Source of the DNA: Candidatus Cloacimonadota bacterium
GTDB taxonomy: Bacteria; Cloacimonadota; Cloacimonadia; Cloacimonadales; Cloacimonadaceae
NCBI GenBank assembly: GCA_016875595.1
Contig: VGPI01000034.1
Span: 1 to 13,156, forward strand
Reading direction: 5' to 3'
DNA: 13,156 bases
The notes under the pieces are model-generated. The model searched no databases and had not been told where the DNA came from. It saw only the letters and a program-made list of their open reading frames with translations. Made by a program: the position numbers and the translations under genes. Below, in pieces: positions 1 through 6,802 of this stretch (position 1 is the stretch's first letter; every line of letters begins with the position of its first letter).

Positions 1-22
1 TCAGAGTGTAACGATATTGATT

Positions 23-2446
23 ATGCGATACACGGATCACACCCTACAGCGGTACATAGTGATATGTGCTTTGGTTTTTCTCGCTTTATCAGGCCTGCGG
101 CGTCTGGAAAGCCAGACACCTGCGCCCAATGGCACAGGTGGGGATTCGCTGTCAGTCGTTGCCGATTCGCTTGCCATTCCAACTCAGCAGGATTCGTTGT
201 TTTATCAGGCGGATTACATCCGGTTTGATTATGCGGCGGAACAGATCCATCTTCAGGGCAATACCAAAGTGCAGTATCAGTCATCTACGATCGATTCCGA
301 TTCCCTGCGGATCGATCTGCAACGCGACCGCGCGTTCAGTTATGGACCGACAGTGATGATCGATGGGGATCAAATCCTGATCGGCAGGGACGTTCGGTTT
401 GACATCCGCAGCCAGACCGGTATGATGACCGATGGCTCCAGCCTGATCGAAAAGGGATACTATTTTGGCGATGAGATCAGAAAGGTGGATACTGATATCT
501 ATGATGTGGATGGCGGTAGATTTACCACCTGTGACGATCTGGAGCCACACTTCTGGTTTTGGTCGGGAAGAATGCGCATCTATCGTAATGACAAGGTGGT
601 GGGCAAACCGGTGATCGTCTATGTCAATGAGTTTCCGGTATTCTATTTTCCCTTTGTGACCTTTTCCATCAAGCGGGGACGGCAAGCCGGTCTCCTGCTT
701 CCCGAGCCGGGATACAACAACGTGGATGGGAAATTCGTGCGCAATATCGCCTGGTACTATCCTTATAACGAATTCGCCGACCTCATTCTGGCCATGGATC
801 TGATGGAGAAAACGGGCTGGAAAACGCGCTTGCAGACCGCTTATGTCAAGCGTTACGAATTCAACGGCAACCTCAATGCCGCCTACCAAAAAGGGATCAG
901 CGGAGGTACCACCTACTATGACTGGTCTTTGAGAGGCAATCATCATCACGAACTGCCCGAGCGAGCCTCGTTTGATGTCAATCTCGATTTTATCAGTAAC
1001 AAGCGGATCTGGCAGGGCAGTGATACCATCGATGAAAGCTTGGCACAGCAACTCACTTCCTCCATCTCCTACCGGAAACCGCTCATGAGCTCTTACTTCA
1101 GCGCCGGTGCCAATTACACTCAGGATCTGGTGAATGACCGCGCCGTCGTTACTCTTCCGTCGGCATCGTTCTCTCTGCCCACGCGTCCCGGGTATGAATT
1201 GTTCAAAGTGGACAGCGACAGAGCCACCGATGCCTGGTGGAGTAATTTTACCTATAATTACTCGGTTCGTCTGGCTCATACCGGAGATATCCGTGATCCA
1301 GACCGCAGTTTCACCGATATTTTCTGGGATAATACCCTTGATCCGGCTGATACGACCGGAGTGACCTATCTTAATGAACATCATGCCGGGATCAGAAATG
1401 AGCTGGGTCTGTCTTATCGCTATAAATACCGGGGATGGCTCAATCTGTCACAGAGTGTTTCGTACAATGAAGCGTGGTTTGACCGTGATCGCGACGGTAA
1501 CAATTGGGTGAGAGGCAGTGATTATGGCATGACCGCCGGGATGAGCTTCAATCTCTATGGCATCCGGAATTTCCGTTCTGCTCCAGTCGCTTCGGTACGT
1601 CATATTCTTACTCCATCCGCTTCATTACGCTGGTCTCCTGACTTGCGGGACAATTCCCGTTTCTTCAGCTTTGGCGGTATCAGCGTCGCCAGCGGTAAGG
1701 AATCGGTTAATCTGACACTGTCACTGGATCAAAAATGGCAGGTAAAACTCACCGGGCAATCTGCCGACCGGCAACGCCGCCTGGATGATATCATCGGAAT
1801 CCGTTCCAGCGTCAATGCCGATTTATTGAAAGACAAGCGGCAATTTGGCACGATCTCCCATTCCGCTTACTTCCGACCCGGGGCTTATCAATACCAGGGT
1901 GTCCGCTTTGACTACAGCGCCACTGCCGGTGCAGCTCAGGATCCATATCGGGTGCGGGGTAATGATCTGCACCTGCGTAACCTCTATTTCTCCCAGCGCG
2001 TTTCCTTTGGGGGCAACGCTCCCTATACGGAGTATTTCCCCCGGGAGAAGAACACGCTGTTCAATAACTATCTCCCACCGGATACCCTGCAGGCGAGGGC
2101 TGATATGATCTCCGCCACTCAGACCAAGACAGAGAACTGGTCACTGGCGCTGGCGCATGACCTTTATGCGGAAAAGGATATCTTCCGTTCACGCAGCAGT
2201 AACCTGAGGATGAATGCCAATCTGAAACTGACGACCAACTGGACGCTGGGTTACTCCAACACCTTCGATCTGAAACAAGGGGAGATGATCACGCAATCCT
2301 ATAATATATCACGCCAACTGCACGGCTGGCGGCTCGATATCTCATATTCCCGCCGCAATGAATTCTGGGAATACCGGATCGCTTTCTTTAATCTGGTGTT
2401 ACCGGATGCGCTGAGGTTCCAGACCCGTGACAGTAAACGCTACTAA
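23..2446 (+). CDS. lptD: LPS-assembly protein LptD (OstA/Imp), outer-membrane LPS translocon
   Basis: LptD is the outer-membrane beta-barrel that receives LPS from the periplasmic bridge and inserts it in the outer leaflet. The N-terminus (about residues 10-24) is a hydrophobic signal peptide. Residues about 60-165 resemble the OstA/LptA jellyroll domain, with alternating short beta strands. The family motif follows at about 167-228: FTTCD..PHFWF, then PVFYFPF, then KRGRQAGLLLP. The remaining ~570 residues are rich in alternating aromatic and polar strands, as expected of a beta-barrel. The 807-residue length is normal. Start: I chose ATG at 23 over TTG at 17; no clear Shine-Dalgarno sequence precedes either. 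The mature protein has a single cysteine (C170), so the interdomain disulfides of the E. coli protein cannot form. The 3' end overlaps the next gene by 20 bp. The partner LptE is not in the window. The lptA/B/C genes lie 5.7 kb or more downstream. Confidence 0.93.
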   Translation: MRYTDHTLQRYIVICALVFLALSGLRRLESQTPAPNGTGGDSLSVVADSLAIPTQQDSLFYQADYIRFDYAAEQIHLQGNTKVQYQSSTIDSDSLRIDLQRDRAFSYGPTVMIDGDQILIGRDVRFDIRSQTGMMTDGSSLIEKGYYFGDEIRKVDTDIYDVDGGRFTTCDDLEPHFWFWSGRMRIYRNDKVVGKPVIVYVNEFPVFYFPFVTFSIKRGRQAGLLLPEPGYNNVDGKFVRNIAWYYPYNEFADLILAMDLMEKTGWKTRLQTAYVKRYEFNGNLNAAYQKGISGGTTYYDWSLRGNHHHELPERASFDVNLDFISNKRIWQGSDTIDESLAQQLTSSISYRKPLMSSYFSAGANYTQDLVNDRAVVTLPSASFSLPTRPGYELFKVDSDRATDAWWSNFTYNYSVRLAHTGDIRDPDRSFTDIFWDNTLDPADTTGVTYLNEHHAGIRNELGLSYRYKYRGWLNLSQSVSYNEAWFDRDRDGNNWVRGSDYGMTAGMSFNLYGIRNFRSAPVASVRHILTPSASLRWSPDLRDNSRFFSFGGISVASGKESVNLTLSLDQKWQVKLTGQSADRQRRLDDIIGIRSSVNADLLKDKRQFGTISHSAYFRPGAYQYQGVRFDYSATAGAAQDPYRVRGNDLHLRNLYFSQRVSFGGNAPYTEYFPREKNTLFNNYLPPDTLQARADMISATQTKTENWSLALAHDLYAEKDIFRSRSSNLRMNANLKLTTNWTLGYSNTFDLKQGEMITQSYNISRQLHGWRLDISYSRRNEFWEYRIAFFNLVLPDALRFQTRDSKRY

Positions 2447-3026
2447 ACCTCAGCGGTCAATATTTCTGGACCGGGATGGGACGATCTCACCGGATGAATA
2501 TGGCTATATCGACCATCCTGAGGGATATTCGCTCTATCACTATACCGGTGAAGCACTACGACTCCTGCGGGAATGCGGATTCTACCTGTTTATCGTCACC
2601 AATCAAAGTGGGATTGCCAGAGGCTATTTTACGCCTGAGCAACTGGAACGGGTGCATGCCAGAATGCTGGAATTGATCAGAGGCGAAGGAGCAGATATCG
2701 ATGCCGTCTTTTATTCGCCCTATTTCAAGACCGGCATCATCGAACCATACAACATCGATCACGAAGACCGTAAACCCGGTATCGGACTTTACCAAAAAGC
2801 CCGTCGCCGGTATAGTTTTCGACCAGAGCAGTCGTGGATGATCGGTGATCGCTATACCGATATCGCTTTTGGCAAAAATGCGGGACTCAGAACCATTCTG
2901 CTGCTGACCGGCAATGGGAAAAAAGAGTTCTATGAAGAGATGCCGGACTGGGACATCAAGCCGGACTTCGTGGTTCAGGATCTGCTCGGCGCGGCTTATC
3001 TGATCAAGGAATACTTCTGCAGATGA
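2427..3026 (+). CDS. HAD-IIIA family phosphatase, GmhB/HisB-N-like
   Basis: This is a 199-residue histidinol-phosphatase/GmhB-type HAD hydrolase. The four HAD motifs are present: FLDRDGT (nucleophile D15, acid/base D17), IVTNQSG (TNQ 58-60), RKPG (K116) and MIGDRYTD (D141, D145). In LPS-making bacteria the likeliest role is dephosphorylation of heptose 1,7-bisphosphate on the way to ADP-heptose, which fits its place behind lptD. However, the zinc-binding Cys/His loop typical of GmhB is not conserved. Where Cys-Pro-His and a later Cys-x-Cys are expected, this protein has SPYF (97-100) and DHEDRKPG (111-118). The exact substrate is therefore uncertain. The start is GTG, inside the end of lptD, with a GAGG element about 10 bases upstream. 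Its stop overlaps the next start as ATGA, so coupled translation is likely. Confidence 0.85.
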   Translation: MTVNATKPQRSIFLDRDGTISPDEYGYIDHPEGYSLYHYTGEALRLLRECGFYLFIVTNQSGIARGYFTPEQLERVHARMLELIRGEGADIDAVFYSPYFKTGIIEPYNIDHEDRKPGIGLYQKARRRYSFRPEQSWMIGDRYTDIAFGKNAGLRTILLLTGNGKKEFYEEMPDWDIKPDFVVQDLLGAAYLIKEYFCR

Positions 3027-3829
3027 GACAGTTTGACTATTCCGGGAACAAATTTGGCGCCTTTGATTTTGAACACCAGATCAGGATCATCCGTGGCATC
3101 ATTACCGAGATGGATGGATGCATCGGTGATCCCGACAGGATTTCCGATTTGAAACGGAAGCTGAATCACTATCGCTCTCTCCTCCGTTCTCCGCTTGCTC
3201 CTGAACTCGAGGTTATCTGCGATGATATCAATCAAGCCGATAATGTTCATGCTCTGTTAACTGCATTAAAACCATACATCGATCGGCACTTATCGCTGCA
3301 GAAAGATGATCAGATGACCATCAGAATTGGTAACGGAAAGAGGCAGACCGATCCGGATCTCCGATCCCGCGCCCAAGGCATGACTCTTGTCCTGGATAAT
3401 CTGCGCTCCGTTTTTAATGTCGGATCCATCTTCCGGACTGCGGAGTGCTTAGCTCTGGGGAGGATCATTCTTTGTGGGATTACGCCTACGCCTGATCATC
3501 CCAATATGAACAAAACGGCAATGAATACCTGTGATCTGGTCCAGTGGACTTATTGCACGACAACAGCGGAGGCATTGCATGCTCTCCGGCAGCAAGGGTA
3601 TCGCTCGTACGCTCTGGAGACCACGGAACGTTCCGCAACTGTCTTTGACACTTCATTCGAGGTTCCGCTGGCTTTGGTTTTGGGAAATGAAGCGCTGGGG
3701 ATCGATCCGGAGGTATTGTCAATGGTGGATGAGGTCATCTCCGTCCCCGTATCGGGTTGGAAGAATTCACTCAATGTCGGTGTTGCAATGGCTGTGGCAT
3801 GTTACAGGATCATATATGGCAAGTCCTGA
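3023..3829 (+). CDS. TrmH/SpoU-family RNA 2'-O-ribose methyltransferase
   Basis: This is a SAM-dependent RNA ribose methyltransferase of the SPOUT superfamily. The catalytic domain covers about residues 120-268 and carries the three SpoU motifs: DNLRSVFNVGSIFRTAE (125-141, with N126 and the R138 expected to be catalytic), LVLGNEALGID (218-228), and VPVSGWKNSLNVGVA (241-255). The last forms the knotted SAM-binding site. The first ~115 residues are unusual. They look helical and charged and do not resemble the L30e-like substrate-binding domain often found before SpoU domains, so the RNA target (tRNA or rRNA) cannot be told. The ATG start overlaps the previous stop by 4 bp (ATGA). The next gene starts 19 bp downstream with a good GGAG ribosome binding site. 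Confidence 0.9.
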   Translation: MRQFDYSGNKFGAFDFEHQIRIIRGIITEMDGCIGDPDRISDLKRKLNHYRSLLRSPLAPELEVICDDINQADNVHALLTALKPYIDRHLSLQKDDQMTIRIGNGKRQTDPDLRSRAQGMTLVLDNLRSVFNVGSIFRTAECLALGRIILCGITPTPDHPNMNKTAMNTCDLVQWTYCTTTAEALHALRQQGYRSYALETTERSATVFDTSFEVPLALVLGNEALGIDPEVLSMVDEVISVPVSGWKNSLNVGVAMAVACYRIIYGKS

Positions 3830-3848
3830 TGGGATAATGGAGTAAATA

Positions 3849-4700
3849 ATGAAAGATGCCCATACCTACTATGAACGGCTCAAGGAACTGATGTCACAAG
3901 GTCTTGCCCTCTGGCAGGTGACCATTATCGGAGTGACTGGTTCCACCCCTGCCAAACCCGGGATGAAAATGCTGATCCCCGCTCAGGATAAAGAATTCGG
4001 CAATCTGGGCGGAGGGGAATTGGAATACGTGGTGATCAATTATGTCCGGTCAAATCAGCCCGTCGAGGCACAGATGCTGCATTTCCGGTTGGATAATTCA
4101 GGCAGCAAAGTGGATATTGACCTAAATCCCATCAAAGTGGCGCTTTCCCAAAGCGCCCCAAGCAATTCCGAGATCGATACCAATATGATCTGTGGTGGCA
4201 AGGTCTCGGTATTCATCGAACCGCTATTCCGTAAAAACCACTTGTATATCATCGGTGCTGGACATTGTGGCAGAGCTCTGGCTCACCTGGCAAAACTGTG
4301 TGATTTCTATGTGGTAATGATCGATAACCGCAAGGAACTTCTGGAACATCAAGCTCTCAGATCCGCTGACCGGATCTGCCATAGTAACTATACCGATCTG
4401 GTTAAGCACATTGAATTCAATGACAATGCCTACATCGTTATCATGACCCACGGACATATCCACGATAAACAAGTATTGCAGTATTGCCTGAGACGCAGAT
4501 CAAAGTACATAGGCATGATCGGCAGCCGGTCCAAAGTGCCGCAAATCCTTACGGAACTCGGAACCCAGGGCTATTCTGATGAGGATTTGGCTCGGGTCCA
4601 CGCCCCAATTGGGCTACCGATAAATTCTCATACACCCTATGAAATTGCCGTCAGTATTCTGGCTGAATTGATCAGCATACGAAATACAGCATGCCATTAG
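3849..4700 (+). CDS. XdhC/CoxI-family molybdoenzyme maturation protein
   Basis: This protein belongs to the XdhC/CoxI family, which handles or sulfurates molybdenum cofactor for xanthine-dehydrogenase-type molybdenum hydroxylases. The N-terminal XdhC domain (about 8-125) includes GSTPAKPGMKML (31-42), LGGGELE (53-59) and the MICGG motif (113-117). The Cys-Gly-Gly is the family hallmark. The C-terminal XdhC Rossmann domain (about 131-280) begins with YIIGAGHCGRAL (133-144) and ends its second strand on acidic D159. It continues with MTHGH (199-203), YIGMIGSRSK (220-229) and HAPIGLPI. The 283-residue length is typical of two-domain XdhC proteins. GGAG at 3839-3842, 6 bases before ATG, supports the start. 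No molybdenum hydroxylase gene is nearby, so its client must be encoded elsewhere. Confidence 0.9.
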   Translation: MKDAHTYYERLKELMSQGLALWQVTIIGVTGSTPAKPGMKMLIPAQDKEFGNLGGGELEYVVINYVRSNQPVEAQMLHFRLDNSGSKVDIDLNPIKVALSQSAPSNSEIDTNMICGGKVSVFIEPLFRKNHLYIIGAGHCGRALAHLAKLCDFYVVMIDNRKELLEHQALRSADRICHSNYTDLVKHIEFNDNAYIVIMTHGHIHDKQVLQYCLRRRSKYIGMIGSRSKVPQILTELGTQGYSDEDLARVHAPIGLPINSHTPYEIAVSILAELISIRNTACH

Positions 4701-4729
4701 AAAAACTGAAAGATATTAGGGAAGGAGTT

Positions 4730-5168
4730 ATGAAAAGTCATTTTGTTATAGGCACTTATATTCAGCGGTTCAGCGCTAAGTGCCGATCTCTATGACGATG
4801 CACTGTCTAAAGGGTCCGAGAACGGAGGCATAGACAGATTACACAATAAGACAGGCTGGGTGGCAAAACGAATCTGGGCGACAGAAGGGGAAGCGGTGAA
4901 TTTTGTTGACTGGACCTCCTGGCTCTTCTTTTACACATGGGCAGATTGGGACGATTCCTCCGATTCTTCCCGTAGATCCCAGGTCAACTCCATTCAACAT
5001 TTTGGCGGATTCTGGCATGATGACGAGATAATCTACCTGGTCTCCATACCCCAATTGGAGATCGTAGACAAATTCGATCAAAAGAAATGCTCAGAATATA
5101 CCCCTGATGAGCTTTATGAAGCAATTCTAACCTATGTGACATATTATGGAGATATCAGCGGTTTCTAA
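4730..5168 (+). CDS. Small secreted protein of unknown function, apparently frameshifted in its signal peptide
   Basis: I do not recognise the family. ATG at 4730 is preceded by AAGGAG but its frame stops after 22 codons (TGA 4793-4798 region). The frame that stays open runs from 4752 to the stop at 5168. It begins with a hydrophobic stretch ALIFSGSALSAD, which looks like the end of a signal peptide. Joining the two frames by skipping one base near 4748-4751 gives MKSHFVI followed by ALIFSGSALSAD. That is a classic Sec signal peptide with cleavage near ALSA, followed by about 125 mature residues, ~145 in total. The mature part is rich in Trp, Tyr and Asp, with one cysteine near the C-terminus. 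Without frameshifting, translation could only begin at GTG 4860 (102 residues), which has no good ribosome binding site and lacks the signal. It may be a recent pseudogene, a sequencing error or, less likely, recoding. Confidence 0.55.
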
Positions 5169-5350
5169 CCCCTGCCCGGCATTCTGATCTCCCATCTCAC
5201 CTGCCTGGTCATGGTAACGGCATTGAGCTCAACAGCGATGAAGCCGTGTGTTTTCGCAACCCTCCGAGCCTGATCCCCTGTCTGGGCTGAATGAAAAGAA
5301 GCGTTTATACTTGACATCAAGGAGCGGGAGAAAAAGATGGGGTCAAATAT
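5169..5350 (+). other. Intergenic stretch before the tRNA, no gene seen
   Basis: This 182-bp stretch between the small secreted-protein gene and tRNA-Lys has no convincing coding frame on either strand and no clear terminator after the upstream gene. Its only recognisable element is a TTGACA box close to the tRNA. Confidence 0.5.
5311..5338 (+). promoter_or_regulatory. Candidate tRNA-Lys promoter (perfect -35, weak -10)
   Basis: TTGACA at 5311-5316 matches the sigma-70 -35 consensus exactly. The best -10 match at a 16-base spacing is AAAGAT (5333-5338), only three of six matches. Transcription would then start a few bases before the tRNA 5' end at 5351. The placement is sensible but the -10 is poor. 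Confidence 0.35.
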
Positions 5351-5426
5351 GCATCTGTAGCTCAGTTGGTAGAGCAACTGACTCTTAATCAGTGGGTCCA
5401 GGGTTCGAATCCCTGCAGATGTACCA
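5351..5426 (+). tRNA. tRNA-Lys (anticodon CTT)
   Basis: A complete 76-nt cloverleaf including encoded CCA (5424-5426). The acceptor stem GCATCTG (5351-5357) pairs with CAGATGT (5416-5422), with one G-U pair. The D arm has GCTC/GAGC with an AGTTGGTA loop. The anticodon stem ACTGA/TCAGT closes the loop CTCTTAA, giving anticodon CTT, which reads AAG lysine codons. The T arm is CAGGG-TTCGAAT-CCCTG. The discriminator base is A5423. It lies immediately upstream of the metK leader and may share a transcript with it. Confidence 0.97.
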
Positions 5427-5434
5427 GTCCTGAT

Positions 5435-5461
5435 CTGAGCTGGATTTTCAAACCTGCTCAG
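5435..5461 (+). other. Hairpin in the tRNA-metK spacer
   Basis: CTGAGC (5435-5440) pairs with GCTCAG (5456-5461). A T-T mismatch and then GG/CC (5442-5443 with 5453-5454) extend it, leaving a 9-base loop. No T-run follows, so it is not a terminator. It could be a tRNA 3'-trailer structure or part of the metK leader. CTGAG could alternatively pair with CTCAG at the base of the downstream terminator (5529-5533). Confidence 0.5.
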
Positions 5462-5472
5462 TAATATAGAGA

Positions 5473-5518
5473 AAGCGGTGATTTGCTCTTTGCTCCGCAA
5501 ACAAATGTGCTAAAGCGC
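5473..5518 (+). promoter_or_regulatory. SAM-II riboswitch aptamer upstream of metK (candidate)
   Basis: The segment has the H-type pseudoknot layout and conserved bases I know from SAM-II (metA-type) riboswitches. P1 is GCGG (5475-5478) with CCGC (5495-5498). The loop opens with the conserved TGATTTG (5479-5485). The pseudoknot helix P2 forms between CTTTGC (5488-5493) and GCTAAAG (5509-5515), with U5511 left unpaired, as at the ligand-contact position of SAM-II. The joining strand AAACAAATG (5499-5507) is A-rich as in the family. Its position directly before metK (SAM synthetase) is what a SAM-sensing element predicts. Identification is from memory of the consensus; a covariance-model search would settle it. 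Confidence 0.82.
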
Positions 5519-5530
5519 GGATATTTCCCT

Positions 5531-5562
5531 CAGCCGGCTTTCAGCGTCGGCTGTATTTTTTT
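5531..5562 (+). terminator. Rho-independent terminator/attenuator before metK
   Basis: CAGCCGGC (5531-5538) pairs with GTCGGCTG (5546-5553) over 8 bp including one G-T pair, with a 7-base loop. TA and then seven T's (5556-5562) follow. It sits 12 bases after the SAM-II-like aptamer and 6 bases before the metK Shine-Dalgarno sequence. Any metK transcript must read through it, so it most likely acts as the riboswitch's attenuator. It could also end the tRNA-Lys transcript. Confidence 0.85.
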
Positions 5563-5568
5563 AACATT

Positions 5569-5573
5569 AGGAG
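5569..5573 (+). promoter_or_regulatory. metK ribosome binding site
   Basis: AGGAG lies 7 bases before ATG 5581, which decides that start over the in-frame TTG at 5575. It falls just outside the terminator's T-run. Confidence 0.8.
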
Positions 5574-5580
5574 ATTGATT

Positions 5581-6747
5581 ATGACAGCATTGCACGAAAA
5601 GGAAAGTCAACTGGAGGGCAGCTTTGTCTTTACTTCCGAATCGGTTTCGGAAGGTCATCCGGACAAGGTTTGCGATCAGGTGTCGGATGCTATACTGGAT
5701 GCTTTTCTCAGAGCAGACAAGTATTCCCGGGTGGCATGTGAGACCCTGGCAACGCAGGATACTCTGGTTTTAGCGGGAGAAATCAGTTCCCGCGTTCAGG
5801 TGGATGTGGAGACAATTGCCCGGGATGTGATCATGCGCATTGGCTATGTGCATCCGAACCAGGGATTCGATTACAACTGCAAGATTAACAATTATCTGCA
5901 CCAGCAGGAGAAAGCACTGGAAGCGAATACGGGCGCCGGTGATCAGGGGCTGATGTTTGGTTATGCCTGTAATCAGACCAAGCATCTGATGCCAATCCCC
6001 ATCATCTTGTCTCACAAGATATTGCTGAATCTGGCACAAGTCCGTAAAGCGGGTGTGATCTCAGCATTATTACCCGATGCCAAGTCACAGGTGAGCTTTC
6101 GTTTTGTCGATCGCCAGCCGGTGGATCTTCAGACCGTAGTGCTTTCCACTCATCATCAACCACTTGGTAACTCGGATTTTATTGAACTGAAGCGACAGAT
6201 CAATGACCTGGTGATCCAGCCAGCCATTGAGGAGATCGAATCGGAAAGCAGACACCACTTTACGACCAATCAATGCAGTATCAAGATCAATCCTCTGGGA
6301 ATGTGGGAAGATGGCGGACCGGCATCGGATACCGGACTCACCGGACGTAAGATAATTGTGGACACCTATGGCGGCTGGGCACAGCATGGTGGTGGCGCGT
6401 TCTCCGGAAAGGACGCCACCAAGGTTGACCGTAGCGCAGCCTATGTGGCAAGGCATATCGCCAAAAGCGTCGTTGCCTCCGGTTTGGCGGATGAGTGCTT
6501 GCTACAGTTCAGCTTCGTCATCGGTGAAGCCGAACCGGTATCATTGATGGTGGATACCTTTGGCTCCGGCAAGATGTCCGAGCGCTCGATCGAGGAATTG
6601 ATCAGACGTAATTTTAACTTGACAGTTTTGGGAATAATCGAATATCTTGACCTCAGAAAACCAGTGTACCTGGATACCGCTGCTTATGGCCATTTTGGCC
6701 GGACTGATATTGAGTTTACTTGGGAAGAGATCAAGGAACTGAAGTAA
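5581..6747 (+). CDS. metK: S-adenosylmethionine synthetase (methionine adenosyltransferase)
   Basis: MetK makes S-adenosylmethionine from methionine and ATP in the cytoplasm, releasing phosphate and diphosphate. The 388-residue protein is full length (E. coli MetK is 384) and has all family signatures. These are TSESVSEGHPDKVCDQVSDA (18-37) with the ATP/metal-site His26 and Asp28, GAGDQGLMFGY (118-128), GGPASDTGLTGRK (245-257) and the glycine-rich P-loop-like GGGAFSGKD (270-278). The start is ATG 5581, with AGGAG 7 bases upstream. The leader carries a SAM-II-like aptamer and a terminator, which implies feedback repression by its own product. The next gene, kdsA, begins about 55 bp downstream with no terminator between. 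Confidence 0.98.
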   Translation: MTALHEKESQLEGSFVFTSESVSEGHPDKVCDQVSDAILDAFLRADKYSRVACETLATQDTLVLAGEISSRVQVDVETIARDVIMRIGYVHPNQGFDYNCKINNYLHQQEKALEANTGAGDQGLMFGYACNQTKHLMPIPIILSHKILLNLAQVRKAGVISALLPDAKSQVSFRFVDRQPVDLQTVVLSTHHQPLGNSDFIELKRQINDLVIQPAIEEIESESRHHFTTNQCSIKINPLGMWEDGGPASDTGLTGRKIIVDTYGGWAQHGGGAFSGKDATKVDRSAAYVARHIAKSVVASGLADECLLQFSFVIGEAEPVSLMVDTFGSGKMSERSIEELIRRNFNLTVLGIIEYLDLRKPVYLDTAAYGHFGRTDIEFTWEEIKELK

Positions 6748-6802
6748 ACAGAACTTACGAACCGTCACCGAGCTGGTGTAACGCCCTGATTGAGAGGTAA
6801 TG

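Noticed and set aside
281..1384. 367-residue minus-strand open frame inside lptD
   Set aside because: It lies wholly opposite conserved lptD coding sequence, shows no recognisable domain, and is explained by the codon bias of the sense strand.
5165..5500. 111-residue minus-strand open frame across the tRNA
   Set aside because: Its middle (GIRTLDPLIKSQLLYQLSY) is the well-known spurious translation antisense to a tRNA gene; it also covers the riboswitch.
6766..6778. CACC-GAGCT-GGTG inverted repeat between metK and kdsA
   Set aside because: Only a 4-bp stem with no following T-run; not a credible terminator.
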